Source: Priestia aryabhattai (lineage in GTDB: Bacteria > Bacillota > Bacilli > Bacillales > Bacillaceae_H). Taken from it: a stretch of 64,000 nt of DNA. A model generated the notes under the pieces. It was not told the origin of the DNA, ran no database searches, and saw only the letters and a program-made list of their open reading frames with translations. Positions 8,016 to 16,961 of this stretch are shown in pieces. Made by a program: the position numbers and the translations under genes. Position 1 is the first letter of the stretch, and the number at the start of each line of letters is the position of its first letter. The stretch covers positions 682,001 through 746,000 of the forward strand of contig NZ_JAMBOQ010000003.1 in NCBI RefSeq assembly GCF_023715685.1, in the 5' to 3' direction.

Positions 8016-11000
8016 ATGAGTAAAGTGAGTGTGAAACATCAAGAAAACCTCCAATTGAAAGCATCTCTTTTTCATTTACATAAGCAATTTCAATCAGCTG
8101 GAGATGAACAGCAGGCAGCAAAAGCAATACAGCTGTTAAAAAAGTGGGTGAACGGTGAATTTGTTGTAGCATTTTGCGGCCATTTTTCGGCTGGAAAATC
8201 GAGCATGATTAACGAATTAATGGGGCAAGCAATTTTGCCTGCAAGTCCTATTCCTACAAGCGCAAACTTAGTATCAGTAAAAGCTGGGGATGAGCATGCA
8301 ACCGTTTATTACCGCAAACAGTCGCCGGTGCGTTATGAAGCGCCTTATGAGTATGAGCAAATTAAGCAGTTTGCTGTCGATGGAGATGAAGTAGAGTCCA
8401 TTCATTTATCGATAGATACAGATGCTATTCCTAAAAATGTTGTGGTGATGGACACACCGGGAATTGATTCAACAGATGATGCGCATCGTGTATCGACCGA
8501 GTCAGCTCTTCACTTAGCGGACGTTATTTTCTACGTGATGGATTATAATCATGTGCAGGCAGAATTAAATCTTCAATTTGCAAAACAGCTGCAAGAAGCT
8601 AATAAAACGCTTTATTTAATTGTAAATCAAATCGATAAACACCAAGAAGATCAGCTTACATTTCAAGCATTTAAAGAATCTGTAGAAACGTCATTTTTAA
8701 AGTGGAATGTGAGACCAAAAGGAATCTTCTATACGTCGTTAAAAGAGCCAACCAATCGTCATAATGACCTTTCATACGTAAAGTCTCTATTACTTGCTAT
8801 GATGAGTGAAAAAGAAAACCGACATCAGCATATTCAACATGCGATGCAAATGTTAATTGACGATCACCTTGCCTTTATTGAAGACCAAGAAGAAGAAAAG
8901 TTAACGATTCATGACGAGCTGCGCCATAAGCTGACGCTTGAGAACCATGAAATGAATAAGCAGCAAAAAGAGGAGCTAATCGAAAAAGAAGCTGAAATGA
9001 AGCGTGCTGAAAAGCAGTTAGCAGAAACGTATCAACGAGAAACAGGCAAGATACTAAGCAACGCCAATTTGACACCATATGAAATGAGAGAAAAAGCTAG
9101 GCTGTTTTTAGAAACGACAAAGCCTGATTTTAAAGTGGGTCTTTTATTTGCTAAGAAAAAGACCGAGGAAGTAAAAAAAGAGCGGCTAACGTTATTTTTT
9201 GATGATATGAAAGAACGAGCAGCCTCTCAGCTACAGTGGCACTTGCAGCAATATGTGCAAGAGCTAGTGAAAAATCAAAATCTTACCGCCCCGGATCTTA
9301 TACGTCAAGTCCAGCAGTTTGAAATCCCGCTAGAACCGCATGATTTAATTGAAACGGTAAAAGCAGGAGCTACGATTAATGGTGATTATGTTTTAACGTA
9401 CGCAAAAGATGTAGCCGATCACATTAAGAAAAAAGCCACGCGATTATTATACGAGCTTTATGCGCAGATCGAACAGAGCAAAATAGAGCAAGATGAAATA
9501 AAGCGTGAGAACATTTATCAACACTTGCAGGAATGTGAAGCATTTGAAGAAGCGTATACATCTCTTCAGGAAATGAAAGAAAAACTGGCACATACAAAAG
9601 CTTTGCTTCAATCTTTACAGCAAAGTGATGACGACCTAACGGTAGAAGACACAAACGAGTTGTCATATATGTTACAAGAAGAATATGAAACGGGTATCAT
9701 GAAAGTTGAAGAAAAGCATGAAGCTGCGAGTGAGCGGGAGTTAGTTTCACAGCCTGAGGAAGCTGTGCATGAAACAGGAACGGAAAAGGTTCTTCAAGAT
9801 GTATCAATTGTTCTCGAACAGCTTCGTTCATTTGGAAAGTTAGACCGCTTTATTAACAGGCTTCAAGAAAAGCGTAAAAAGCTATCAAATCAAACGTTTA
9901 CCGTGGCTTTATTTGGCGCATTCAGTGCCGGGAAGTCGTCTTTTGCTAATGCGTTGATTGGAGAAAGATTACTTCCGGTATCTCCGAACCCGACAACAGC
10001 AACTATTAATAAAATTATGCCTCCAACAGAAAAACGGCCGCATAAAACAGCTGTTGTGCAAATGAAAACAAAAGAGCAGATGATCCAAGATTTAAATGGT
10101 GCGCTTAAGCTGTTTCATCATGAAGTAGAATCAATTGAAGAAGCGCTAACGATTATTCCAACTCTGCAGGCAACGGAAGAGCTGCAGCTGCATTTGTCGT
10201 TTTTACAGGCAGTAGAAAAAGGCTACGGCGAAGTTAAGCAACATATCGGTTCAGAAGTAGTAGTGGATACAGAAGAATTTCATGACTATGTAGCCAAAGA
10301 AGAAAAAGCGTGTTTTGTTCAATTTATTAACCTGTATTATGACTGTGAATTTACTCGCTTAGGCATTACGCTCGTCGATACACCTGGGGCTGATTCAATC
10401 AATGCGAGACATACGGGAGTAGCGTTTGAATATATCAAAAATGCAGATGCCATTTTATTTGTAACGTATTATAATCATGCATTTTCAAAAGCTGACCGAG
10501 AATTTCTTATTCAGCTTGGCCGTGTAAAAGATGTATTTGCGCTTGATAAAATGTTTTTCTTAGTAAATGCAGCAGATCTAGCAAGCTCGGATACAGAGCT
10601 ACAGTTAGTTCAGACTTATGTAAAAGAGCAGCTTGAACAATATGGTATACGCTTTCCGCGCTTATACCCGGTATCAAGTTTACAGGCTTTACAAAACACC
10701 GAAGATACAATGTTTTTGCCGTTCAAAAATGCGTTTTACCGCTTTATAAATTATGAATTAACAGAGCTTGCTATCCAAAGTGTCTATGCAGATTTCGAAC
10801 AAATTTTAGCAGTGGCCAATGAAATGAAACAGGTGCAAACAAAATCAGAAGTGGATAAAAAGCGATACATTCAATCTCTTCACATAAAAAATGAGCAGGT
10901 AGCAGCAAAACTGCATGAAATTCACTTTGAATATGAACAACAGCAGTTTGAACGAGAATTAGAAGAGCTCTTATTTTATGTGAAAAAACGTCTCTTTGTG

Positions 11001-11633
11001 AGGTACGATGACTTCTTTAAAGAAGCATTCAGTCCGGCAAACTTAAGAGATGATCGAGGTGAAAAGCAAAAGCAGCTGCGCCTGTGTTTGCAGGAGCTGT
11101 TAACGTCTATTTCCTTCGACGCAACTCAAGAAGTGCGTGCGACCACTCTGCGAATCGAAAAATACATCGTAAAATTAATCGAAGATTGGCATCAAATGAT
11201 CGTTACAAAGCTACAGCGCTATGAACCGACGTTTACTCCCACGTTGAACTCATTAGAGCCTCCAAATGGCAGCGAAGTTGTGACAAGTCATCAATTTGAT
11301 GAGAATGAATCGTATCAAAAAGAGCTTTCACTGTATAAAAACAATAAAAGCTTTTTTGAAAAAAATGAAAAAGCAAAGCTTCACGCTGCTTTACTAGAAC
11401 GTATTAAGCCAGATGTTAATCACTACATTGCGAAAGAAGAAGCCGCTCTTCATTCACACTATACACATTTAGTGAATCAGTACATTTTAGCGCATAAACA
11501 GTCTGTATCTGAAGAATGGTATGATTATTACAAACAGCTGCAAGCTGCCGTGTCTGAAGAATTTCCAATTCAAGAATTGGTAAGTACAATGACGGTGCTA
11601 GAACATGTATTGGAGGAAAGAAAGGATCATTAA
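8016..11633 (+). CDS. dynA: Double dynamin-like GTPase DynA
   Basis: A 1205-residue bacterial dynamin with two fused GTPase units, as in B. subtilis DynA (YpbR, about 1190 residues), which tethers and fuses membranes and supports membrane repair and phage tolerance. The first unit has P-loop GHFSAGKSS (55-63), DTPG (146-149) and NQID near 207. The second has GAFSAGKSS (634-642) and DTPG (788-791). Long charged helical stretches near 290-350 and 480-580 fit dynamin stalks. ATG 8016 follows AGGGGTAGAG. The next gene starts six bases after its stop, so they are probably cotranscribed. Confidence 0.95.
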   Translation: MSKVSVKHQENLQLKASLFHLHKQFQSAGDEQQAAKAIQLLKKWVNGEFVVAFCGHFSAGKSSMINELMGQAILPASPIPTSANLVSVKAGDEHATVYYRKQSPVRYEAPYEYEQIKQFAVDGDEVESIHLSIDTDAIPKNVVVMDTPGIDSTDDAHRVSTESALHLADVIFYVMDYNHVQAELNLQFAKQLQEANKTLYLIVNQIDKHQEDQLTFQAFKESVETSFLKWNVRPKGIFYTSLKEPTNRHNDLSYVKSLLLAMMSEKENRHQHIQHAMQMLIDDHLAFIEDQEEEKLTIHDELRHKLTLENHEMNKQQKEELIEKEAEMKRAEKQLAETYQRETGKILSNANLTPYEMREKARLFLETTKPDFKVGLLFAKKKTEEVKKERLTLFFDDMKERAASQLQWHLQQYVQELVKNQNLTAPDLIRQVQQFEIPLEPHDLIETVKAGATINGDYVLTYAKDVADHIKKKATRLLYELYAQIEQSKIEQDEIKRENIYQHLQECEAFEEAYTSLQEMKEKLAHTKALLQSLQQSDDDLTVEDTNELSYMLQEEYETGIMKVEEKHEAASERELVSQPEEAVHETGTEKVLQDVSIVLEQLRSFGKLDRFINRLQEKRKKLSNQTFTVALFGAFSAGKSSFANALIGERLLPVSPNPTTATINKIMPPTEKRPHKTAVVQMKTKEQMIQDLNGALKLFHHEVESIEEALTIIPTLQATEELQLHLSFLQAVEKGYGEVKQHIGSEVVVDTEEFHDYVAKEEKACFVQFINLYYDCEFTRLGITLVDTPGADSINARHTGVAFEYIKNADAILFVTYYNHAFSKADREFLIQLGRVKDVFALDKMFFLVNAADLASSDTELQLVQTYVKEQLEQYGIRFPRLYPVSSLQALQNTEDTMFLPFKNAFYRFINYELTELAIQSVYADFEQILAVANEMKQVQTKSEVDKKRYIQSLHIKNEQVAAKLHEIHFEYEQQQFERELEELLFYVKKRLFVRYDDFFKEAFSPANLRDDRGEKQKQLRLCLQELLTSISFDATQEVRATTLRIEKYIVKLIEDWHQMIVTKLQRYEPTFTPTLNSLEPPNGSEVVTSHQFDENESYQKELSLYKNNKSFFEKNEKAKLHAALLERIKPDVNHYIAKEEAALHSHYTHLVNQYILAHKQSVSEEWYDYYKQLQAAVSEEFPIQELVSTMTVLEHVLEERKDH

Positions 11634-11638
11634 TTTTT

Positions 11639-12412
11639 ATGTCCACACACATAAATAAACGTTTACAGGAAATTGAAAAAGAATATAAGGTGGAAATTTT
11701 GTTTGCTTGTGAATCAGGCAGTCGTGCTTACGGACTCGACACGCTAGCGAGTGATTTTGACGTCCGCTTTATATACAAGTATAAAGCAGCACGCTATCTT
11801 CATCTCAATAGGCCGCAAGATGTCATTAATGTAATAAAAGGCAATTATGATATGCAAGGGTGGGATTTGTACAAAACCATTTATTTGTTTACAAAATCAA
11901 ACCCTTCGCTTTACGAGTGGCTATGGTCGCCTGTTGTTTATTACCAGAAGTCATCGTTTGCTGAGCCTCTTCGGCAAATGATGGCTCAATCATATTCCTT
12001 AAAAGCACTGGGATATCATTATTTTAAAATTTTAACGATAAATAGTAAAAGAAATCTGATATCTTCTGTTACAATAGAGGATATAAAAGTGATGCTCCAA
12101 CTGATTCGTGCATTTTTATCACTGAAAGTAGTAGTAAATCAGCGCAGTTTACCTGTCGTTTTATTTGCCGACTTATGTAAGCAGGCAAACCTTGACGATA
12201 GGCAGCAATCCATCATTGAACAATTTGTACAATGCAAGATAAGCGGGCAAGTTGTTTTTAATGAAAAGATGAAAAACTTTTTGGATAGCATTAAGAAAGA
12301 AGCTGTAGCGATAGAAGAAAACTTAAAAGAATTACCAGAAAAGCAAATCAGTCATGAGGACATTAACTTATTTTTACTAACTCAGCATAATATAATGGAG
12401 GAAAGAACATGA
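11639..12412 (+). CDS. RlaP/YcgL-type nucleotidyltransferase domain protein
   Basis: A 257-residue predicted nucleotidyltransferase. The N-terminus carries the polymerase-beta-like signature ESGSRAYGLDTLASDFDVR (about residues 24-42), where GS and DxD form the active site. The rest (NPSLYEWLWSPVVY and the helical C-terminus) resembles B. subtilis YcgL and phage RlaP-like proteins. Substrate and biological role are unknown. It lies between dynA and ypbS, starting six bases after dynA and overlapping ypbS by four, so it belongs to the dynA operon. The ribosome site is weak (AAAGGAT, 13 bases upstream), suggesting translational coupling. Confidence 0.75.
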   Translation: MSTHINKRLQEIEKEYKVEILFACESGSRAYGLDTLASDFDVRFIYKYKAARYLHLNRPQDVINVIKGNYDMQGWDLYKTIYLFTKSNPSLYEWLWSPVVYYQKSSFAEPLRQMMAQSYSLKALGYHYFKILTINSKRNLISSVTIEDIKVMLQLIRAFLSLKVVVNQRSLPVVLFADLCKQANLDDRQQSIIEQFVQCKISGQVVFNEKMKNFLDSIKKEAVAIEENLKELPEKQISHEDINLFLLTQHNIMEERT

Positions 12413-12666
12413 GTGTACATAAAGAAATTTCAGCCCATTCTAAAAAACAACATGAATTAGTACGTGCTTTTGCCAGCTTAGAAGCTCGACGCGAGCAAGC
12501 CATTGAAGCAGCTGTGCTTCTTTGCAAAGAAGGGAAGCCCTTTTCTGTAGACGGTATTAATGCTGTAACAGCGGAAATTAATGAGCTATCTCAAAAATAT
12601 ACCATCATTCCAGGCCGTAAAGTAGTAACAGAAGAAATGGTTAAAGAGTACGTAGCAAGAATATAA
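12409..12666 (+). CDS. ypbS: DUF2533 family protein YpbS
   Basis: An 85-residue, charged, mostly helical soluble protein. B. subtilis YpbS has this length, family (DUF2533) and position downstream of dynA. The ATG overlaps the stop of the nucleotidyltransferase (ATGA), with GGAGG upstream, indicating coupled translation. Function unknown. Confidence 0.8.
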   Translation: MSVHKEISAHSKKQHELVRAFASLEARREQAIEAAVLLCKEGKPFSVDGINAVTAEINELSQKYTIIPGRKVVTEEMVKEYVARI

Positions 12667-12771
12667 ACGTGCTAAGCTCTGCCGTTTTTACCTTAATTTG
12701 AACAGGATATGACGCGCCGCTTAATCCATACTAATAGTGTACCAACGAGGTACAAATAGGAGGAGATAGCG

Positions 12772-13086
12772 ATGGGTCGTCAAAAATTAGGTAATAAAAA
12801 TGCGCAAGCGAACAACAATGCAAAGCATAATTATAACCAAGAGTTCTCTTCTGAGTTTAAAGCAAATCAGGCTCAAAAAGCAAAGCGAGCAAAAAGTGCA
12901 AATGACACTTATGCAGGGGAGTTTGCTTCTGAGTTCAACGTACAACAAAACCAAAACAATTCTGTTAACAAGAAGTTAGAAGCTAATAAAAGTGCAAATA
13001 ATCAATATGGACAAGAATTCGGCTCTTATGCTGAAGTTGAATCTGCCAAAATGAATAATGCTGCACAAAAAAAGCGTAAAAAATAA
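12772..13086 (+). CDS. sspE: Gamma-type small acid-soluble spore protein
   Basis: A 104-residue protein rich in Asn, Gln, Ala and Lys and lacking Cys and Trp. It contains repeated modules ending in EFSSEF, EFASEF and QEFGS, which resemble the cleavage site of the germination protease GPR. This composition defines gamma-type SASP: an abundant spore-core amino-acid reserve that does not bind DNA. Three repeats of the pattern SANxxYxxEF are visible. A sigma-G-like -10 CATACTA occurs at 12727-12733, but no clear -35 was seen. AGGAGG precedes ATG 12772. Confidence 0.9.
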   Translation: MGRQKLGNKNAQANNNAKHNYNQEFSSEFKANQAQKAKRAKSANDTYAGEFASEFNVQQNQNNSVNKKLEANKSANNQYGQEFGSYAEVESAKMNNAAQKKRKK

Positions 13087-13099
13087 CAGAACTGTTTAC

Positions 13100-13150
13100 A
13101 AAAGCGTCGGGATTAGTCTGCTCTGTCAGCAGATTAGCTCGGCGTTTTTT
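13100..13150 (+). terminator. Terminator after sspE
   Basis: A long imperfect hairpin centred on CTGCT-CTGTC-AGCAG, with AAAAGCGTCGGGATTAG on the left and CTCGGCGTTTTTT on the right, ends in a T run. Confidence 0.7.
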
Positions 13151-13216
13151 GTTGGGCAATATTTGCTTGGGTACGAGACGTAAATACATCGTAAACTATA
13201 GATGAGGTGAAGCAAT

Positions 13217-13678
13217 ATGAATAAAGGAATTGTCATTGCTCTTTCATCAATCAGTTTAGCCCAAGCACTAAAAATCCCGATTAAAAAGTATCAAACAGGA
13301 AAATGGGATATGCGGATGATTGCTGCGTCGGGTGGAATGCCAAGCTCTCATTCAGCCGGCGTATCTTCTTTGGCTACGTATGTAGCGTTAAAAAGAGGTG
13401 TTTCTACGATTGACTTTGCGCTAGCATCTGTTTTTGGAATTATTGTTATGTACGATGCACAAGGAATTCGAAGGCAGACTGGCGAAATTACTATTAAAGT
13501 GAATACGTTAGATGAAGAAATTGAAAAGCTTGCTGGTCTTCCAGACGGAGGCTTTCACGATTTGACGGAACAGCGCTTGAAAGAAATGCTTGGGCATCAG
13601 CCCGAAGAAGTGATTGGCGGAGCCATTTTAGGAGTAGCACTTGGAGCAATTGGCTATTTTTTAGAAGGGAAATCATAG
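13217..13678 (+). CDS. yuiD: Divergent PAP2 family membrane protein (YuiD-like)
   Basis: A 153-residue protein of the DUF212/divergent PAP2 (acid phosphatase/VanZ-related) family. The diagnostic GGMPSSHSAGVSSLA (about residues 38-52) corresponds to the SxxH part of the PAP2 active site, and three to four hydrophobic helices are present. B. subtilis YuiD has the same length. Lipid phosphate phosphatase activity is inferred only. GAGGTGA precedes ATG 13217. Confidence 0.85.
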   Translation: MNKGIVIALSSISLAQALKIPIKKYQTGKWDMRMIAASGGMPSSHSAGVSSLATYVALKRGVSTIDFALASVFGIIVMYDAQGIRRQTGEITIKVNTLDEEIEKLAGLPDGGFHDLTEQRLKEMLGHQPEEVIGGAILGVALGAIGYFLEGKS

Positions 13679-13739
13679 TCAAATAGCCAAAAGTAAGCTA
13701 AGATAAAGAAGAACCTTTGCAAAAGGATGGGACGAAAAA

Positions 13740-14015
13740 GTGACAAAAACAGCTCAAACCGTTGAAGAGTATCTTCTTTATCTTGAAGAAAAAGGCTTTC
13801 ATTTAGCAGAAGATGCACGTGGATTTATTTCATTTGGTCAGCAGTATACGCGTGCAGCTGACCAAATAGTCATATTTACAATTGAATGGACATTAAAAGT
13901 ACAAAAAGAATTTGACGGCAGTTTTTTTGTATCTCTCCTCGAGAATTTGACATCAAATCGTATTAGCAATCAAAAACAAGCCATTCAATATTTAAAAGCA
14001 TCAGGTATGATTTAA
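13740..14015 (+). CDS. Conserved hypothetical protein, 91 residues
   Basis: Starts at GTG 13740 after AAGGATGG and ends seven bases before the stop of the convergent RNase H-like gene. The product (KTAQTVEEYLLYLEEKGFHL near the start, LENLTSNRISNQKQAIQYLK near the end) is soluble, mixed helix/strand and free of cysteine. It resembles the short uncharacterised proteins of about 90 residues found in bacilli, possibly DUF6123, but I cannot confirm the family. No terminator separates it from its convergent neighbour. Confidence 0.65.
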   Translation: MTKTAQTVEEYLLYLEEKGFHLAEDARGFISFGQQYTRAADQIVIFTIEWTLKVQKEFDGSFFVSLLENLTSNRISNQKQAIQYLKASGMI

Positions 14016-14021
14016 GCAGGA

Positions 14022-14420
14022 TTACATTCCTGCTTCTTTTTGATTAATGGCTTGTCTGGCCAGCTGATCAGCACCTGCATTTTGAGAGCTAGGAATCCAT
14101 TTTATAAAAAATAAATCAAATTGACTCGACAATTTGAGGGCTTCTTCCAGTAAAGGAGCAAACGCTTTATTTTTAACGTATTCTTGGTTCATTGCGCGGT
14201 CTACTAGCTGAGAGTCCGTTCGAAAAGATACGCTCGTATACTTTTTTTCTAAACAAATTTTTAATGCATGAAGAAGTGCATGGTACTCTGCTTCATGATT
14301 CGTCATTGTCCCAAGAGCAATAGCGTAGCGATGATGTTCACCATTCCCTTTAATTAAAATACCAGCTCCAGAAGGACCAGGGTTGCCAGCAGTGGCTCCG
14401 TCTATATAAACTTCAATCAT
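14022..14420 (-). CDS. ypdQ: RNase H-like protein, YpdQ type
   Basis: A 132-residue type 1 RNase H fold: YIDGATAGNPGPSGAG (first Asp), NHEAEYHALLHAL (Glu), RTDSQLV (Asp) and AGADQLARQA (fourth acidic residue), so all catalytic positions appear present. B. subtilis YpdQ has the same size, although RNase H activity has not generally been credited to it. The second ATG at 14420 is preferred because AAGGAGG lies seven bases upstream; the ATG at 14423 is only four bases away. Confidence 0.82.
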   Translation of the reverse strand: MIEVYIDGATAGNPGPSGAGILIKGNGEHHRYAIALGTMTNHEAEYHALLHALKICLEKKYTSVSFRTDSQLVDRAMNQEYVKNKAFAPLLEEALKLSSQFDLFFIKWIPSSQNAGADQLARQAINQKEAGM

Positions 14421-14639
14421 CATACAGCCTCCTTGTTAAAACGATATAAGCTTAAACCATGTTTTTTTATCAATAGTATTGTATCATAAGTACTTCAGCT
14501 ATTTTATATTAGCACGTATAAACGCTAAAATCCGCTTATTAGGTAAGAAAACTGTCATGAAAAGACATAATAGAAGATAAAATACAAAAAAGCAGAAAAA
14601 GTGTTGAATTCAAAATTGCTGATGAAAGGAATGCTCGTT

Positions 14640-15293
14640 ATGAATTTCCAAATTGAATGGCATTATAAATCCACGAAACATAAACAGTTAATTTTCACAT
14701 CCGATTTCACAGATGCGAATGAGGCGCTAATGATTGTGGGTGATTTAGAAAAAACAGGTCGAACGAAGGAAATTTTTCTACTTGATGAGCAACAGCAAAA
14801 ATGGACTGTAAAAGAAGCGAAAAAGCTCTTACAGGAAGTACAGACCGAGCCTCACGATATTGTTGCATATTTTGACGGAGGCTATGAGCATGATACGCTC
14901 TTAGCGGGGCTTGGGGTTGTGATTTATTTTAAACAGAACAACCAGTCTTACCGAATACGACGTAACTCAAGACTGCAAGAGATTGAATCAAATAACGAGG
15001 CAGAGTATGCTGCTTTTTATTATTTAATACAAGAGCTTGAGGAACTGGGTGTTCATCATATATCGGTAACGTTTAGGGGTGACTCTCAGGTTGTATTAAA
15101 TCAGCTGGCTGGGGAGTGGCCCTGTTTCGAAGAAGAGTTTAATCGGTACTTAGATCGAATAGAAGATAAAATGCAGGAACTCGGTATCCGACCCGTATAT
15201 GAGCCTATTTCAAGGAAGGAAAATGAAGAGGCTGATCAGCTTGCTACTCAAGCTCTTCAAGGGATACCAATTGCTAGCAGGAAGCAAGTGTAA
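14640..15293 (+). CDS. ypeP: RNase H-like protein with N-terminal extension, YpeP type
   Basis: A 217-residue protein: an N-terminal domain of about 70 residues (IEWHYKSTKHKQLIFTSDF, then EIFLLDEQQQKWTVKEAKK) joined to an RNase H-like domain (YFDGGYEH near 80, SNNEAEYAAFYYL near 123, FRGDSQVVL near 151, ENEEADQLATQAL near 195). The acidic residues are retained. B. subtilis YpeP has the same build. ATG 14640 follows AAAGGA at nine bases; upstream in-frame TTG 14601 and ATG 14622/14631 have poorer sites. With ypdQ this gives two RNase H-like genes within 1.3 kb. Confidence 0.82.
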   Translation: MNFQIEWHYKSTKHKQLIFTSDFTDANEALMIVGDLEKTGRTKEIFLLDEQQQKWTVKEAKKLLQEVQTEPHDIVAYFDGGYEHDTLLAGLGVVIYFKQNNQSYRIRRNSRLQEIESNNEAEYAAFYYLIQELEELGVHHISVTFRGDSQVVLNQLAGEWPCFEEEFNRYLDRIEDKMQELGIRPVYEPISRKENEEADQLATQALQGIPIASRKQV

Positions 15294-15322
15294 CACACAG
15301 AACGAAATGGAGATGAACGAGA

Positions 15323-15505
15323 GTGGAACGTAAACAATTATTAGAAGAAGTAACGGAGTTATTGGATTACTACTGTAGTGATTGTTTTGTAAAAAAAACG
15401 TTTAATAAAGAAAAGGGCAAAACATACGCTCAGACGTTTTGTATTAAAGAGTGTACCGTAGGAGAAAAAATTAAGCAGTATGGAGATTTGCTGACTAAAA
15501 AGTAA
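15323..15505 (+). CDS. ypeQ: Small zinc-finger protein YpeQ
   Basis: A 60-residue protein with four cysteines in two pairs, YCSDCF (near 17-22) and FCIKEC (near 39-44), consistent with a structural zinc site. Length and position after ypeP match B. subtilis YpeQ. GTG 15323 follows GGAGATGA. Function unknown. Confidence 0.78.
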   Translation: MERKQLLEEVTELLDYYCSDCFVKKTFNKEKGKTYAQTFCIKECTVGEKIKQYGDLLTKK

Positions 15506-15561
15506 GCGTGTATAATTTGCTGGCAGCAGCTTCATTCTATCCATATGGAGGTGTTCTTTCA

Positions 15562-15834
15562 ATGGATAAGTTTTCAAATGAAGAAGTAACAACAGGATAT
15601 AATGATTTAAAGCAAGTAGAAGTGTCAATTCAATCTGCTCAAAAGATGATTGGGACAGCTACGATGAGTATGAGTCCTCAGCAGCTTGAAGAGGCAACGA
15701 ATGCGCTTAATGATGCAAAAGCACAGCTTCAATCTGCCAAAGCTCATGGCACAGGAGTAGACGAGCAATTTCTTCAGCAGTGCATGCAGTCTATCCACAC
15801 GTGTGAACAGCAGCTTACTGAGGCCAAACGCTAG
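15562..15834 (+). CDS. DUF2564-like small helical protein
   Basis: A 90-residue protein of almost pure helix with heptad-like Gln/Ala/Leu spacing (NDLKQVEVSIQSAQKMIG, EEATNALNDAKAQLQSAK, MQSIHTCEQQLTEAKR). It has no signal peptide or membrane segment. It resembles the short DUF2564 proteins of bacilli, with moderate certainty. ATG 15562 has GGAGGTG eight bases upstream; the frame extends further upstream without a ribosome site. Confidence 0.65.
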   Translation: MDKFSNEEVTTGYNDLKQVEVSIQSAQKMIGTATMSMSPQQLEEATNALNDAKAQLQSAKAHGTGVDEQFLQQCMQSIHTCEQQLTEAKR

Positions 15835-15843
15835 GTACAACAA

Positions 15844-15871
15844 AAAAGAGACTCGGAAAAGAGTCTCTTTT
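15844..15871. terminator. Bidirectional terminator between the DUF2564-like gene and cspD
   Basis: AAAAGAGACTC (15844-15854) pairs perfectly with GAGTCTCTTTT (15861-15871). A and T flanks make it usable from both convergent genes. Confidence 0.85.
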
Positions 15872-15893
15872 ACTATAAAATAAAAAGATCTAT

Positions 15894-16097
15894 TTATGAT
15901 AGCTTAGTGACATTAGCGGCTTGCGGGCCTCTATTGCCTTCTACAATTTCAAAAGATACCTCTTGTCCTTCTTCCAAGGATTTATAACCTTCGCTTTGGA
16001 TGGCAGAAAAATGTACAAATACGTCGCTGCCGCCTTCAACTTCAATAAAGCCATAGCCTTTTTCATTGTTGAACCATTTTACTTTACCGTTTTGCAT
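15894..16097 (-). CDS. cspD: Cold-shock protein
   Basis: A 67-residue single-stranded nucleic-acid-binding protein starting [23 protein letters not shown]1 (KGYGFIEV) and RNP2 (VFVHFSAI) are intact. As an RNA chaperone it melts structure in mRNA, especially in the cold. Position beside ypeP-ypeQ matches cspD of B. subtilis. ATG 16097 has GGGGGA eight bases upstream; a longer in-frame ATG at 16130 would add residues not found in the family. The 5' untranslated region is about 75 bases. Confidence 0.93.
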   Translation of the reverse strand: MQNGKVKWFNNEKGYGFIEVEGGSDVFVHFSAIQSEGYKSLEEGQEVSFEIVEGNRGPQAANVTKLS

Positions 16098-16180
16098 AAC
16101 TTGAATCCCCCTAGTACTGTGCAGCATCATGCTGCTGAAACTCGAATTATCATTTCCAATAGAGGTAAATGATTGGTTAT

Positions 16181-16210
16181 ATTATATAATAAGAAGAAAT
16201 AAAATTTCAA
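16181..16210 (-). promoter_or_regulatory. cspD promoter
   Basis: Reading leftward, TTGAAA (16210-16205), an 18-bp spacer and TATAAT (16186-16181). A transcript would start near 16174. Confidence 0.65.
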
Positions 16211-16371
16211 CATTAAAATTTCACTTTTCTGAAAATTAAATTTTATTTAAAACGAACGTAGTACATTTTAAATAAAAAAATTTCTTGCGAGATGAAAATA
16301 ACTGAAAATTTAGTTTATAATAAAAGTATAGTCAGCATAATTTTAACGCGGTGATAAGGAGTGGATCGTGT

Positions 16372-16659
16372 ATGTATCGTACACAAGTAAAGGGAAAAGA
16401 AATCATTTTGTTATTTTCAACGCTCGAAGCAGCAAAGAGCCGCAGCAACCTAGAAAAAGAACAAATTTATAAGCGAGTATTGCATTTAAATGAGCAGCTG
16501 TTAATGTTTCAAAATGGAACAAGCTTCACCATTGGCGATCCGTTAGGGTTAATTGTAGCTCAAGTGAAAAAAAGCGATTTGACAACCATATATATAGAAC
16601 ATATCATTGATAAACAGTTTATGTATGATGGAGATGGTCATCGAGGTGAAGTAGTGTAA
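16372..16659 (+). CDS. Hypothetical protein, 95 residues
   Basis: Starts MYRTQVKGKEIILLFSTLEA; a soluble alpha/beta protein with no cysteine or obvious motif (GTSFTIGDPLGLIVAQVKKS in the middle, DGDGHRGEVV at the end). AAGGAG lies ten bases before ATG 16372. In B. subtilis this slot beside cspD holds degR, but the sequence does not look like DegR. A strong 17-bp hairpin follows. I do not recognise the family. Confidence 0.6.
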   Translation: MYRTQVKGKEIILLFSTLEAAKSRSNLEKEQIYKRVLHLNEQLLMFQNGTSFTIGDPLGLIVAQVKKSDLTTIYIEHIIDKQFMYDGDGHRGEVV

Positions 16660-16674
16660 CAAGATGACACCTAT

Positions 16675-16716
16675 ATATGAAGAAGCGTACGGAGATACTC
16701 GTACGCTTCTTCATAT
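16675..16716. terminator. 17-bp perfect hairpin, probable terminator without T run
   Basis: ATATGAAGAAGCGTACG (16675-16691) is perfectly complementary to CGTACGCTTCTTCATAT (16700-16716) across an 8-nt loop. The usual T tract is missing, so it may be a Rho-dependent or stability element. Confidence 0.55.
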
Positions 16717-16863
16717 GTAGGATTAAAAACATGTTATTTTACAAATATTAACAGAGATAAATGACAAATTTCAATAAATTAAAGAAGAACAGTGAAACCA
16801 TGAATAGCAATCACCTTTTTAGCTAAAAAATATAGATACACATCATCTTATGTAATGAGATAG

Positions 16864-16908
16864 TTAAGCTTTAAAATCAATGAACACAAGAGGTTTTATA
16901 AAGCTTAA
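16864..16908. repeat. Inverted repeat upstream of an MFS gene
   Basis: TTAAGCTTTA (16864-16873) and TAAAGCTTAA (16899-16908) are perfect inverted copies 25 bp apart, about 55 bp before the MFS start codon. It may be a regulator site. In the rest of the 300-bp gap (16660-16961) I see only the hairpin at 16675-16716. Confidence 0.45.
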
Positions 16909-16961
16909 ATTGAAAAACGTGTTATTGTGACGTTAATTAGAAGTAAGGTTTGGAGGACGCT

